From contig NZ_JAIGNP010000001.1 in assembly GCF_019711535.1 (NCBI RefSeq), forward strand, positions 1,030,804 to 1,094,803: DNA of 64,000 nt, written 5' to 3'. Below are positions 8,121 to 17,548 of this stretch, in pieces. The stretch is from Qipengyuania aestuarii (lineage in GTDB: Bacteria; Pseudomonadota; Alphaproteobacteria; Sphingomonadales; Sphingomonadaceae). The notes below the pieces were generated by a model. That model was not told where the DNA came from. It did not search any database and saw nothing but the letters and a program-made list of their open reading frames with translations. How positions within the stretch are numbered: the stretch's first letter is position 1; every line of letters starts with the position of its first letter. The translations under genes and the position numbers were made by a program.

Positions 8121-11100
8121 GTGCACAAGCCACTTGATGCGCAAACGGGCCTCGAAATAGATGGGCTCTGCGCCAAGGTTTTACGGGTCCTTCGCGTGGT
8201 AGGCGACGACACCGTGCTTTATCTTGCCGATGATGAAACCGAGGCGGAAGGACTGGCGCTCCTCCTTAAGCGATTGCTTCCGGATACACCGGTCATCCAC
8301 CTCCCTGCCAGTGACACTTTGCCCGGCGAGGATGCCCCTGCTTCGCCCTCTAACGTTGGTCGCCGCGTTACTGCGCTGCGCCGACTGCGGGCGCTCTCGG
8401 CGGACCTAAGGTCTTCAGGCGCGATTGTGGTGAGCAGCGGCGAGGCGGCTGCGCGACGCTACGCTCGTCCGGAAGCTTTCGATGCCGAGCCCCCGGTAGT
8501 CCGCGTAGGCGATAGCATCGATGTGGACGCCTTCCTCGCCGAGGCGGTCACAAACGGTTATTTCGCCGACGATCGTATCGACGAGCCAGGCGAGATAGCC
8601 GTGCGCGGCGAAGTAATCGACCTGTACCCTGCCGATGCAGGCGGGCCGGTGCGCATCGATATTGTCGACAGCCATATCGGTGCAATCCACCATTTCGATC
8701 CGGTCACGCAGCGCCGTGGTCAAGCCTGCGATGCAATAGAGATTGGCCGCGCCGCAGAGCCCGAAGAGGCATTGGAGGCGACCATGCTCGCCCACCTTTC
8801 TACAGGAACCGTGTTGCTGTCCCGCCGCGCCGAGAAGCGGCGCAAGCGGTTCGTGCAATTGGCTGAGCGGACGGCCCAAGAGATGAAGACCGAGGTCGAC
8901 GCCGTTTCGGACGAGCGCTGGGCAGCGGCGCTCGAGGATTGGCGAACCGAAAGTGATCTGGACGAAGCGGGTGGCAACGCCATCGCATCGGTACCGCGCT
9001 TCGCGGAGAAAAAATCGATAGCCCGGGCGTTTACCCGTTTTCTCGCCGCCGAACGGGAAGAAGGGCGCGCCATCGCTTTGATCGGGAGTGAACGCGATTT
9101 GCGCTTCCTGCGTATCCGGCTGCAAGGAGCGCTGTCCGACGCTTGCGAGATTGGCGACATTCGCAAATTGGAAGAGCGGGACGCAGGGGACGTCGTGACC
9201 CTCTGCGCGCCGCTAGACCGCGGAGCCAGTGATGGGCGGATGACCCTGATTGCTGCCGCGGATATTCTAGGCACGCGCGCCCTGATCCAAGAGAATTCCA
9301 CTCCGGTGCAACCTGTGGGGCTTGGCGGTGCAGAAATACGCATCGGTGATCTCGTCATTCACGAAAGTCATGGTTTCGCCAAGGTGTTGGGCCTTGAACC
9401 GGCTCCCGATGGAGATGGCGAGATGATCGCTCTGGAATATGCCGATGAGGCCCGACGCCTCGTGCCAGTGCGCGACGCCGGATTGCTATGGCGCTACGGC
9501 GGCGACAGTGACAGCGTCACGCTCGACAAGCTTGAAGGCAAAAGCTGGAACAAGCGCCGCGCGGAGATCGACAAAGCGATTGCCGAGACTGCGACTTCCC
9601 TGATCGATCTTGCAGAGGAACGCGCAAAGCTTGAGGCGCCGGTGATGGAGCCTGACGGTGCCGCTTACGAGCGCTTTGTCGCCGGCTTTCCCTACAGCGA
9701 GACTGCGGATCAGGCGCGAGCAATCCGCGAGGTGCGCGATGATCTGGCGGCCGGCAAACCCATGGAACGCCTTGTCGTCGGGGATGTCGGTTACGGTAAG
9801 ACCGAGGTCGCATTGCGCGCGGCGGCCATCGCTGCCCTTTCGGGTTATCAAGTCATCGTGGCGGCGCCGACCACTGTGTTGGCGCGCCAGCATCTGGAAG
9901 AGTTCACTCGCCGCTTCTCCGATACCGGCGTGAAGGTTGCAGGTTTGTCGCGACTATCGAGTGCTGGCGAGAGGAAGAAGGTCCAGACAGGGTTGGCCGA
10001 CGGATCGATCGGCGTGGTTGTCGGCACCGCAGCGGTGGTTGGCAAGGCCATTAGTTACGCCAAGCTCGGTCTGGTTGTAATTGACGAGGAACAACGCTTC
10101 GGTGCGGCGGACAAGGCGAAGCTGCGCGGTCACAAGGGCATCCACCTGCTTGTGATGAGCGCAACACCGATACCGCGCACGCTGCACCGCGCCATGATCG
10201 GCCTGCAACAGGTTTCCGTCATCGCAACCCCGCCTGCCCGTCGGCAACCTATCCGCACCACGGTGAGCGAAGTCGACGATACAGCGATACGCCTCGCGCT
10301 GCGCCGCGAAAAGGCCCGCCGGGGGCAGAGCTTCGTGGTCGTGCCGCGTATTGCCGATCTCGCCGATATGCGGACGATGCTCGAACGACTAGTGCCTGAC
10401 CTCACGCTGATCGAAGCGCATGGAAAAATGCCGGGCGCTGCACTCGACGAGGCCATGATCGACTTCGCAGGCGGAAAGGGCGATATCCTGCTTGCAACCA
10501 ACATCATTGAAACCGGGCTCGACGTTCCGCGGGCGAATACGATGATCATCTGGCGCTCGGACCGCTTCGGCTTGGCTCAGCTGCATCAGTTGCGAGGGCG
10601 CGTGGGCCGCGGGCGGCGGCGTGGCCAGGTCATCCTTGCGACCGAGGGAGATGAGATCGGTGAGGCAACGGAGAAACGTCTGCGCACACTTTCCACCTTC
10701 GACCAGCTCGGCTCGGGCTTTGCCATCGCTGGAGCGGATCTCGATCAACGCGGAGGCGGCGACGTTCTGAGCAATGCGCAGTCCGGGCATATGAAGCTGA
10801 TCGGCGTCGAACTTTACCAGCACCTGCTCGAAGGGGCGCTTCGCAGCGCACAGGGCGAGGAGCAACGCCAGTGGCAGCCCGATATCCGCACTGGCGAAGC
10901 CGGCGGTTTCCCGCCAGAATGGATCCCGGAAGAGGAAGTTCGTCTCAATCTCTACGTCCGTCTCGCGCGGCTTCGGGATCGTACGGAACTCGAAGCGTTT
11001 GAAGACGAATTGCTTGATCGGTTCGGACCGCTGCCCGAGCCCGCTTCAGCGCTTGTCGATCGCGCGCGCCTGACGATGCTGGCATTCGAAATGGATATTC

Positions 11101-11282
11101 GCGCTATTAATGCTGGTCCGGCTGCGATCGCGCTCACACCTGCCGATGAAAAATCACCTGCGTTTCACGCCGAAGGGCTAGTTCTGAGCGACGGACGCTG
11201 GCTGGCCAAGGATGACGCACCCTACGCCAATCCGACAAAGGCCGCAGTGACGGTGTTAGAAGCTCTCGCCGAAAGCGGCTAG
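8121..11282 (+). CDS. Mfd-like (TRCF family) superfamily 2 helicase
   Basis: A 1053-aa paralogue of the transcription-repair coupling factor, shorter than typical Mfd (about 1150 aa). It keeps the UvrB-like N-terminal module (GEIAVRGEVIDLYPADAG near residue 158), an RNA-polymerase-interaction-like segment (IGDLVIHESHGFAKVLGLEP near residue 408), the RecG/Mfd translocase with Walker A GDVGYGKTE near residue 554, DEEQRFG box, SATPIPRT, and QLRGRVGRGRRRGQ, and a C-terminal TRCF domain (EEEVRLNLYVRLARLRDR). The Mfd RID core HGIGR reads HGFAK here, and the N-terminal GREQSF-type segment is absent. The start is GTG with AGGAAAAA upstream. A canonical mfd probably exists elsewhere; this could be a specialised second copy. 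Confidence 0.82.
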   Translation: MHKPLDAQTGLEIDGLCAKVLRVLRVVGDDTVLYLADDETEAEGLALLLKRLLPDTPVIHLPASDTLPGEDAPASPSNVGRRVTALRRLRALSADLRSSGAIVVSSGEAAARRYARPEAFDAEPPVVRVGDSIDVDAFLAEAVTNGYFADDRIDEPGEIAVRGEVIDLYPADAGGPVRIDIVDSHIGAIHHFDPVTQRRGQACDAIEIGRAAEPEEALEATMLAHLSTGTVLLSRRAEKRRKRFVQLAERTAQEMKTEVDAVSDERWAAALEDWRTESDLDEAGGNAIASVPRFAEKKSIARAFTRFLAAEREEGRAIALIGSERDLRFLRIRLQGALSDACEIGDIRKLEERDAGDVVTLCAPLDRGASDGRMTLIAAADILGTRALIQENSTPVQPVGLGGAEIRIGDLVIHESHGFAKVLGLEPAPDGDGEMIALEYADEARRLVPVRDAGLLWRYGGDSDSVTLDKLEGKSWNKRRAEIDKAIAETATSLIDLAEERAKLEAPVMEPDGAAYERFVAGFPYSETADQARAIREVRDDLAAGKPMERLVVGDVGYGKTEVALRAAAIAALSGYQVIVAAPTTVLARQHLEEFTRRFSDTGVKVAGLSRLSSAGERKKVQTGLADGSIGVVVGTAAVVGKAISYAKLGLVVIDEEQRFGAADKAKLRGHKGIHLLVMSATPIPRTLHRAMIGLQQVSVIATPPARRQPIRTTVSEVDDTAIRLALRREKARRGQSFVVVPRIADLADMRTMLERLVPDLTLIEAHGKMPGAALDEAMIDFAGGKGDILLATNIIETGLDVPRANTMIIWRSDRFGLAQLHQLRGRVGRGRRRGQVILATEGDEIGEATEKRLRTLSTFDQLGSGFAIAGADLDQRGGGDVLSNAQSGHMKLIGVELYQHLLEGALRSAQGEEQRQWQPDIRTGEAGGFPPEWIPEEEVRLNLYVRLARLRDRTELEAFEDELLDRFGPLPEPASALVDRARLTMLAFEMDIRAINAGPAAIALTPADEKSPAFHAEGLVLSDGRWLAKDDAPYANPTKAAVTVLEALAESG

Positions 11283-11289
11283 TATTAGG

Positions 11290-11308
11290 CTGGAAGTCTC
11301 TCTTCCAG
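11290..11308. terminator. Possible weak hairpin after the helicase gene
   Basis: A 7-bp stem CTGGAAG/CTTCCAG with a 5-nt loop lies just after the helicase stop, in the 58-nt gap to the convergent WYL regulator gene. There is no T-run, so any terminator activity would be weak. Confidence 0.3.
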
Positions 11309-11340
11309 AGCCATTCAGTTCTCTTCGGATCGAAGAGTTT

Positions 11341-12048
11341 CTATGCCGCCTGCTCCGCTTCCCATTCCGCCATACGCAGGGCAACGTACCGTCTAAGCAT
11401 CTCGACCCGGCGTGGACGGAAGCTCGTGGTACCCTTGGCAAGGGCGGTCATACGAGCAACTTCGAAAGTGCGATAATCCTCGCGCAGCAAACACCAGCCT
11501 ACGATCATGAGCGTGGTCGGACTATAGGACAGCCCGAGCGGCAGAATTTCCCGCTCGGTGAGGCGGTTCTGCTTGTCGCGATAAGCGAAATGGACGCTCA
11601 TTTCGTCCCAACAGGCTTCGCGTAACAGCTCTATGTCGATGGTAATGTCGGGTCGGTACACTGCGGGTCGCCACGATCTCATGATGGCGTGCATGGATTG
11701 ACGTGACTGGCGGTCAGGCAGGCTGGCGATGATCCGGGCCAGCGCATCCTTTCCCGCTCTGGTAAGCCGCTCGTCACCCAACTGATCGAGACTTCCCACC
11801 GCAAGCATGAGCGCTTCGGTTTCGAGGCGGGAGAAGCTTTGAGGGGGCAGCGCGGGGTCTTCCGTCAGCGTGTAGCCATATCCAGCAGCGCCATCGATCA
11901 GCACACCGCCAGCGCGCAAGGTGGCGATATCGCGGTAGAGTTGACGTGTCGAAATTTCAGTCTCGACTGCCAGCCGGTCGGCGGTGACGGGAGCGGGCAA
12001 TCGCCTCAGTGCGGCGAGCAGACGCATCAGCCTGTCCTGTCTGGCCAT
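11341..12048 (-). CDS. YafY/WYL-domain transcriptional regulator
   Basis: A 235-aa regulator. Residues about 1-60 form an HTH of the DeoR/YafY type (RLMRLLAALRRLPAPVTADRLAVETEISTRQLYRDIATLR), and the rest is a WYL-like ligand-binding domain (REILPLGLSYSPTTLMIVGWCLLREDYRTFEVARM, where the family's WYLVAYC-type strand reads MIVGWCLLR). It diverges from a glutathione S-transferase gene with 72 nt between starts; regulators of this group commonly control such a neighbour. A ligand cannot be deduced. Confidence 0.87.
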   Translation of the reverse strand: MARQDRLMRLLAALRRLPAPVTADRLAVETEISTRQLYRDIATLRAGGVLIDGAAGYGYTLTEDPALPPQSFSRLETEALMLAVGSLDQLGDERLTRAGKDALARIIASLPDRQSRQSMHAIMRSWRPAVYRPDITIDIELLREACWDEMSVHFAYRDKQNRLTEREILPLGLSYSPTTLMIVGWCLLREDYRTFEVARMTALAKGTTSFRPRRVEMLRRYVALRMAEWEAEQAA

Positions 12049-12120
12049 ATCTGTTCCTGCCTCAATCTGTCAGGAGGCTGAGCCTATCGCTTCGTCTCCA
12101 TCAACGAAAGGAGTATTCCG

Positions 12121-12684
12121 ATGACCACCCTCTATCATTCGCCTCAATCGCGATCCGACACCGTCGTAGATCTCGTCCGCCTGCTCGGCGCCAAGATCGA
12201 AATTCGCGAAGTGACGATCGCGCGGCAGGACGGCACCGGAGGCCCCGATCCAGATAATCCGCATCCGGAGAAGAAGGTGCCCTATCTCGTCGATGGGAGC
12301 GAGCACATTCGCGAGCGCGGGGCGATTGTGCTGTATCTCACCGATGCCTACCCCGCAGCGAAACTGGGGCCGACCGTCGGCGAAGAGGGGCGCGGAAGCT
12401 ATCTGTCGTGGCTGGCATGGTATCAGGGCGTGATGGAACCGCTGCTGATCCTGAAATGGGCCGGCGTATCGCATCCCGCCATCGAGTCTGGCCTGCGTGA
12501 CGAGGCCACCATGCTGGAGCGTCTGGCCGAGCCGCTCCGCTCAGGACCTTGGCTTCTAGGGGAGCGGTTCAGTGCAGCGGATATGCTCTGTTCGTCGCCG
12601 TTCCAATGGTTCAAGGAATTGCTGCCAGCCGATCCCACCATCCGTGACTGGGCTGAGCGATGTGCTGCGCGCGTAACGCGGTAG
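12121..12684 (+). CDS. Glutathione S-transferase family protein
   Basis: A 187-aa GST. The N-terminal thioredoxin-fold domain shows YHSPQSRSDTVVDLVRLLGA, with Ser or Tyr rather than Cys near the catalytic position, a cis-proline KVPYLVDG strand near residue 53, and the RERGAIVLYLTDAYP gamma-glutamyl-binding segment (the family's ES-like position). A helical C-terminal domain follows with GPWLLGERFSAADML. It is slightly shorter than the usual 200-210 aa. AAAGGAG lies 6 nt upstream of the ATG. It is probably controlled by the divergent WYL regulator. Confidence 0.9.
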   Translation: MTTLYHSPQSRSDTVVDLVRLLGAKIEIREVTIARQDGTGGPDPDNPHPEKKVPYLVDGSEHIRERGAIVLYLTDAYPAAKLGPTVGEEGRGSYLSWLAWYQGVMEPLLILKWAGVSHPAIESGLRDEATMLERLAEPLRSGPWLLGERFSAADMLCSSPFQWFKELLPADPTIRDWAERCAARVTR

Positions 12685-12935
12685 CGGCTCTCAGGTAAAA
12701 GAACGCAACTTCTTTCAAACATACGGCAAGGGCAGCAAGGCTTGAATCTTTTGACAGCCTGCCATGCGAGATCGCGCGGATTTCTGGAGGAAGTTCAAGC
12801 GCTGCCTTTGTCGATGTTGAAAACATCCCCGCGTCTTAAATTACTGAGCGCAGCCGCCTCGAATCGCCGTGTAAGCGCTGCTTTCCAGTTTGTGTGCAAC
12901 TTGGATTACTTCGGCCGCTAAATTTCCAGTCAGCG
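12685..12935. other. Intergenic stretch without recognised gene
   Basis: About 250 nt between the GST gene and the convergent DUF202 gene. Short reading frames exist on the minus strand but none has a ribosome site or recognisable composition, and no strong hairpin is seen. Confidence 0.4.
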
Positions 12936-13310
12936 CTAAATTAAGAACCAGATGCCGAAGAGCAAAACCAAAGAGCCGAACCCCATCAGGGAAGCGACCA
13001 AGCGCAAATTAATTCGCTTGAGAGGTTGGACCGAGTGAGCATCCAATCTTTTGAGCACGCTGCAGGAACTTCGTTCGGCAAGATAGAAGACAACCATACC
13101 GGACAATATGAAACAGGTGGCTATTGCTCTGGGAAGCCACGCAGGTTCCATTTTGCCGAACAGAGCGTTGAACCCCAGACCGATGCCCACCGCTGCGAGG
13201 CCAGTGCGCATCCAGCCCGCGAATGTGCGTTCGTTGGCTAGGACCGTACGATCTTCCGCGAGATCGGTTCGTTGACCAGCAAGATCATTAGAACTGGCAA
13301 CGTCATTCAT
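12936..13310 (-). CDS. DUF202 (YidH-like) membrane protein
   Basis: A 124-aa inner-membrane protein of the DUF202 family. The family signature DRTVLANERTFAGWMRTGLAAVGIGLGF spans about residues 16-43 and leads into the first membrane helix; two more helices follow (about residues 56-77 and 102-123). The frame stays open up to 13451, but the start at 13310 is preferred because the family sequence begins there and the upstream extension is unlike the family. Function is unknown; in many bacteria such proteins sit near stress genes, and here the gene diverges from a catalase gene across a 277-nt region with repeated motifs. Confidence 0.8.
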   Translation of the reverse strand: MNDVASSNDLAGQRTDLAEDRTVLANERTFAGWMRTGLAAVGIGLGFNALFGKMEPAWLPRAIATCFILSGMVVFYLAERSSCSVLKRLDAHSVQPLKRINLRLVASLMGFGSLVLLFGIWFLI

Positions 13311-13371
13311 TGGGGAAAGCCTCGATACCGAAGCGACGAACCTATAAGCCACTTGGCAACAAGGCAATCGC

Positions 13372-13485
13372 CATATGTTAAGTGTGGATCCTGGAAAATG
13401 AAACACGAATAGATCAGTGCAGAAAAAATTCCTGCTGGTGATGAGAGTCATTATTTATTTCAAAAAAGCGGTTAACATATGTTAA
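13372..13485. promoter_or_regulatory. Repeated CATATGTTAA motifs between DUF202 and catalase genes
   Basis: CATATGTTAA occurs at 13372-13381 and again at 13476-13485, where it is half of a perfect 14-bp palindrome TTAACATATGTTAA (13472-13485). The surrounding DNA is much more AT-rich than the genes on either side. A second word, ACTTGGCAAC, also occurs twice (13351-13360 and 13527-13536). This looks like a two-site operator for the divergent genes, but no matching regulator is identified. Confidence 0.4.
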
Positions 13486-13530
13486 TTAGTAATGAGAATT
13501 GGTTTTAATCAAATTTAATATTTCAAACTT

Positions 13531-13556
13531 GGCAACTTAATTTAGCCGACTTCGTT
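13531..13556 (+). promoter_or_regulatory. Candidate EcfG-type (general stress sigma) promoter for the catalase operon
   Basis: GGCAAC at 13531-13536 and CGTT at 13553-13556 are separated by 16 nt, close to the alphaproteobacterial EcfG pattern GGAAC-N16/17-CGTT with one mismatch in the -35 element. It lies about 32 nt upstream of the catalase start. The operon content (catalase, zinc dehydrogenase, SDR) is what EcfG regulons usually contain. Confidence 0.4.
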
Positions 13557-13587
13557 TGGGAGCCATACCCGTAACGGAGCGTCGCGT

Positions 13588-15681
13588 ATGACCAAAGATT
13601 TCGAATTGTCCAAAGGGGGCGCCAACCATCAGAAGCCTCGAGGCGACGACGATGTAATGACGACGGCACAAGGCCATCCGATCGCGGATGATCAGAATTG
13701 GCTAACTGCAGGCCCGCGCGGACCGCAGCTGCTCGAAGACCAGATCGCGCGTGAGAAAATCTTTCATTTCGATCATGAGCGTATCCCCGAGCGTGTGGTT
13801 CACGCCCGCGGCTATGGTGTGCACGGCCATTTCGAGCTGAAGAAAGCGATCCCGCAGTATTCGCGTGCGCGGATTTTTAATGAAGAGGGCGTCAAGGTGC
13901 CCACCTTCACGCGCTTCTCGACGGTGGCGGGCAACAAGGGTTCGCCCGATCTGGCGCGCGACGTGCGCGGGTTCGCTACCAAGTTCTATACGCAGGAGGG
14001 CAACTGGGACCTCGTCGGCAACAATATCCCTGTGTTCTTCATCCAAGATGCGATCAAGTTTCCCGATCTGATCCATGCCGCCAAGCCCGCGCCCGATCGC
14101 GGCTTCCCGCAGGCGCAGACCGCGCACGACAATTTCTGGGACTTCATCAGCCTTAGCCCCGAAGCGATGAACATGGTCATGTGGATCATGTCCGACCGCA
14201 CGATCCCGCGCTCGTTCCAGTTCATGGAAGGCTTCGGCGTCCATACCTTCAGGCTGGTGAACGAAAAGGGCGAAAGCCACTTCGTCAAGTTCCATTGGAA
14301 GCCCAAGTTAGGCCTCCAGTCGGTGGTCTGGAACGAGGCGCTCAAGGTCAACGGGATGGATCCCGACTTCCATCGCCGCGACATGTGGGATGCCATCGAC
14401 GCGGGGGACTTCCCGCAGTGGGACCTCGGCATTCAGGTGTTTGACGAGGAATTCGCCGAAAAGTTCGAATTCGACGTCCTCGACGCGACCAAGATCATTC
14501 CCGAGGAACGAGTCCCGGTGGAGATCATCGGCACACTGACGCTCGACGCGAATGTCGACAATTTCTTCGCCGAGACCGAGCAGGTGGCATTCTGCACGCA
14601 GAACCTGGTGCCCGGCATCGACCATTCGGACGATCCGCTGCTGCAGGGGCGCAATTTCAGCTATCTCGACACGCAGTTGAAGCGGCTGGGCGGCCCCAAC
14701 TTTACGCATCTGCCGATCAACGCGCCCAAGTGCCCGGTGCGCCACTTTCAGCAGGACGGCCATATGGCGATGACCAACCCCAAGGGTCGGGTGAATTACG
14801 AGCCCAACAGCTGGGGCGATGGCGACGGTGCCGGGGAGGATCGCGGCCCGCGCGCCTGCCCGATGAAAGGCTTCCAGAGCTATGAGGCTCCGGTCGCAGG
14901 CCCCAAGATGCGCGTGCGCAGCAAAACCTTCGCCGATCACTACAGCCAGGCGCGTCAGTTCTACGTCAGCCAGACCCCGGTCGAGCAGACGCACATGGCC
15001 AACGCGCTGACCTTCGAGCTTTCCAAGGTTGGCCGCATGAGCATTCGCAAGCGGATGATCGGCCACCTGCGGCACATCGACGAAGGACTGGCGCAGGAGG
15101 TAGCCGACGGGATCGGCCTTCCCGAACTGCCCGAGAAGGTACCGGCGGCGCGCGACCCGATCACCGATCTGGCCGAAAGCCCCGCGCTCTCGATCCTCAA
15201 GAACGGCCCCGGCAATTTCAAGGGCCGCAAGCTGGGCATCTATATTGCCGAGGGAGCAGATGCGAATGTGGTCAAGGCGCTGAAGGATGCCGCGACCAGC
15301 GCAGGCGGCATGGTCGAGATCGTTGCGCCGCACGTGGCCGGCGCCAAGCTTTCCGATGGCACCATGATGGAAGCCGACGAGAAGATCGATGGCGGTCCTT
15401 CGGTGACCTACGATGCGGTGGCCGTCGTGATGAGCGAGGCTTCGGCCAAGCGCTACAACACCGACAAGCCGAGCATCGACTTCGTCAATGACGCCTTCGC
15501 CCATGCGAAATTCGTCGCCTACGTCCCCGCGGTCCAACCGCTCTTCGAGACGGCAGGCGTGTGGAACTGGATGGACGACGGGTTCGTCGATGTCTCCTCC
15601 GGCAAGGACGCGGCCAGCGCCTTCATCGAGAAGTGCGGCGAACTGCGCTTCTGGGACCGCGAGAGCGTGAAGCAGGACTAA
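13588..15681 (+). CDS. katE: Large-subunit (clade 2, KatE/HPII-type) catalase
   Basis: A 697-aa heme catalase that converts hydrogen peroxide to water and oxygen. The core has the active-site His in [16 protein letters not shown] near residue 73, [14 protein letters not shown], the Asn region [15 protein letters not shown], and the heme-Tyr segment [17 protein letters not shown]. The C-terminal extension from about residue 545 ([17 protein letters not shown] onwards) is the flavodoxin/class I amidotransferase-like domain that marks large-subunit catalases. A start at 13588 gives the usual N-terminal extension. It is followed after 17 nt by an SRPBCC gene and then by two dehydrogenase genes with overlapping junctions, forming a stress operon. 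Confidence 0.95.
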   Translation: MTKDFELSKGGANHQKPRGDDDVMTTAQGHPIADDQNWLTAGPRGPQLLEDQIAREKIFHFDHERIPERVVHARGYGVHGHFELKKAIPQYSRARIFNEEGVKVPTFTRFSTVAGNKGSPDLARDVRGFATKFYTQEGNWDLVGNNIPVFFIQDAIKFPDLIHAAKPAPDRGFPQAQTAHDNFWDFISLSPEAMNMVMWIMSDRTIPRSFQFMEGFGVHTFRLVNEKGESHFVKFHWKPKLGLQSVVWNEALKVNGMDPDFHRRDMWDAIDAGDFPQWDLGIQVFDEEFAEKFEFDVLDATKIIPEERVPVEIIGTLTLDANVDNFFAETEQVAFCTQNLVPGIDHSDDPLLQGRNFSYLDTQLKRLGGPNFTHLPINAPKCPVRHFQQDGHMAMTNPKGRVNYEPNSWGDGDGAGEDRGPRACPMKGFQSYEAPVAGPKMRVRSKTFADHYSQARQFYVSQTPVEQTHMANALTFELSKVGRMSIRKRMIGHLRHIDEGLAQEVADGIGLPELPEKVPAARDPITDLAESPALSILKNGPGNFKGRKLGIYIAEGADANVVKALKDAATSAGGMVEIVAPHVAGAKLSDGTMMEADEKIDGGPSVTYDAVAVVMSEASAKRYNTDKPSIDFVNDAFAHAKFVAYVPAVQPLFETAGVWNWMDDGFVDVSSGKDAASAFIEKCGELRFWDRESVKQD

Positions 15682-15698
15682 GTGGGAAGGACACCGAC

Positions 15699-16355
15699 AT
15701 GAAAAACAATCGAGAAATCGGCATTGCGGGCAGTGTAGCCGCCGCGGGTGTGGCGCTGGGCGCCGTGGCCTTTGGCGCCTTCCTCTCCCGCCGGCATGAC
15801 GGTGGCAACGACGATGCGCCGAAAATCGCCCGCCGAAAAAACCAGGGCGAACACACGCTGGTTGGCCGCACAGTCACCATCCGCAAGCCTGCCGCCGAGT
15901 TGTATGCCTATTGGCGAGACTTCGGAAACCTGCCCGAGTTCATGGAGAACGTCGAGCAGATCACCAAGCAAGGCGGGACGAAGGGCCGCGCGAACTGGAC
16001 GATCAAAGCACCCGCCGGGACGACGGTCGATCTGAAAACCGAGATCACGGATGATGTCGAGAACGAGCGGATCGCATGGGCATCCCTTGAAGGCTCGGAT
16101 ATCGAGACCACCGGCGAGGTGACTTTTACGGAAGCTCCCGGCGATCGCGGCACCCGCGTCTCGCTGCGGATCGAATACGACGCACGGGGCGGCGCCATCG
16201 GGCGCGGGATTGCCAAGGCCTTCCTTCGCGAACCCGAAGTGCAGGCCCGCCACGACCTCAAGCGTTTCAAGATGCTGATGGAAACGGGCGAGATCGCCAC
16301 GTCCGCCCATCGCAAGAGCGAAACGCGTAAAGCAAAACAGCAGGAGAACGGATAA
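15699..16355 (+). CDS. SRPBCC (polyketide cyclase/START-like) family membrane-anchored protein
   Basis: A 218-aa protein with an N-terminal membrane segment (about residues 7-30, rich in Ala and Gly) and a START-like domain containing the typical AELYAYWRDFGNLPEFMENV motif near residue 66. A lysine- and arginine-rich tail (HRKSETRKAKQQENG) follows. The ATG at 15699 is preceded by GGAAGG at 15685-15690; an in-frame extension back to 15561 lies inside the catalase gene and is rejected. The stop overlaps the next start as TAATG. Proteins of this type recur with catalase and dehydrogenase genes in stress regulons; ligand unknown. Confidence 0.82.
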   Translation: MKNNREIGIAGSVAAAGVALGAVAFGAFLSRRHDGGNDDAPKIARRKNQGEHTLVGRTVTIRKPAAELYAYWRDFGNLPEFMENVEQITKQGGTKGRANWTIKAPAGTTVDLKTEITDDVENERIAWASLEGSDIETTGEVTFTEAPGDRGTRVSLRIEYDARGGAIGRGIAKAFLREPEVQARHDLKRFKMLMETGEIATSAHRKSETRKAKQQENG

Positions 16356-17548
16356 TGCGTGCACTCACATGGCACGGAACGCACGACGTCCGCGTGGACA
16401 CAGTTCCCGATCCCGAAATCATCAATCCGCGCGACGCAATCCTCAAGATTACCTCGACGGCGATCTGCGGCTCGGACCTGCACCTGTATGACGGCGTCAT
16501 CCCCGGCGTGGTCCCAGGCGACGTGCTTGGTCATGAATTTATGGGCGAGGTTGTCGAGACCGGGAAGGACAGCACTCTGAAGAAGGGCCAGCGCGTAGTG
16601 GTGCCCTTCACGATCAGCTGCGGCGGCTGCTTCCATTGTCAGATCAAGCAATATTCCGCGTGTGAGAATTCAAACCCTGCCGAAAAGCAGGACATGTCCG
16701 CAACGCTCTACGGTCATCCGATGGCTGCGCTGTTCGGCTATTCGCACCTTACGGGGGGCTATTCGGGCGGTCAGGCGGAATATGTCCGGGTGCCGTTCTC
16801 AGATGTCGGGCCGATCGTGATCCCCGACCATTTGGAAGACGAGCAGGTGCTGTTTCTGTCCGATATCCTGCCGACCGGCTGGATGGGAGCGGAGAATGCG
16901 GATATCCAGCCTGATGACACGGTCGCCGTCTGGGGCTGCGGCCCGGTTGGGCTGTTCGCGATCCAGTCTGCAATCATCATGGGCGCGAGCAAGGTGATCG
17001 CGATTGATCACTATCCGCACCGGCTGGAACTGGCGAAGCAACTCGGCGCGGAAGTGATCAACTTCAAGACAACCGACGTGCGCGAAGCTTTGATGGAAAT
17101 GTCAGGGGGGATCGGTGTCGACGCAGTCATAGACGCAGTCGGCATGGAAGCACACGGCTTCGCGGTCGATAATATGCTCGACATGGTGAAGCAGACCATA
17201 GGTATCGGGGCAGACCGAGCCGCTGCGCTGAAGCAGGCGATATTGGCAGTGCGTCCTGGCGGACGCGTCTCGATCCCCGGCGTCTATGGCGGCATGACCG
17301 ACAAGTTTCCGCTCGGCGCGCTTATGGAAAAGGGTCTTCAGGTCAAGTCGGGCCAGACCCACGTGCAGCGTTATACCAAGCCGTTGCTCGAAAAGATCGA
17401 GGACGGGACAATCGACACCACTTTCCTGATCTCGCATCGCCTCCCGCTGGAAGATGCCGCTCGCGGTTACAAGAACTTCCGCGAGGAACAGGACAGCTGG
17501 ACCAAAGTGGTCCTCAAGCCCGAAGTGGAAAAGGGAGAAACAGTATGA
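16355..17548 (+). CDS. Zinc-dependent alcohol dehydrogenase (formaldehyde dehydrogenase-like)
   Basis: A 397-aa medium-chain dehydrogenase. Catalytic zinc ligands lie in STAICGSDLHLYDG (Cys) and DVLGHEFMGEVVETG (His, Glu); the structural zinc lobe has CGGCFHCQIKQYSACE. The NAD-binding Rossmann domain shows VAVWGCGPVGLFAIQSA. The long loop before the Rossmann fold and the overall length match the glutathione-independent formaldehyde dehydrogenase-like subgroup. It is the third gene of the catalase operon, overlapping both neighbours by 1 and 4 nt. The substrate is uncertain; aldehyde or alcohol detoxification is plausible. Confidence 0.9.
   Translation: MRALTWHGTHDVRVDTVPDPEIINPRDAILKITSTAICGSDLHLYDGVIPGVVPGDVLGHEFMGEVVETGKDSTLKKGQRVVVPFTISCGGCFHCQIKQYSACENSNPAEKQDMSATLYGHPMAALFGYSHLTGGYSGGQAEYVRVPFSDVGPIVIPDHLEDEQVLFLSDILPTGWMGAENADIQPDDTVAVWGCGPVGLFAIQSAIIMGASKVIAIDHYPHRLELAKQLGAEVINFKTTDVREALMEMSGGIGVDAVIDAVGMEAHGFAVDNMLDMVKQTIGIGADRAAALKQAILAVRPGGRVSIPGVYGGMTDKFPLGALMEKGLQVKSGQTHVQRYTKPLLEKIEDGTIDTTFLISHRLPLEDAARGYKNFREEQDSWTKVVLKPEVEKGETV

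Noticed and set aside
12611..12826. 71-codon minus-strand frame near the GST 3' end
   Set aside because: It overlaps the GST gene, has no ribosome site and no conserved-looking segment.
14308..15537. Long minus-strand open frame of about 409 codons antisense to the catalase gene
   Set aside because: It lies entirely opposite a confidently identified catalase; its composition is the usual artefact of GC-rich third positions and it has no recognisable domain.
15561..15698. Upstream start for the SRPBCC protein inside the catalase gene
   Set aside because: A ribosome site and the natural membrane segment place the start at 15699.
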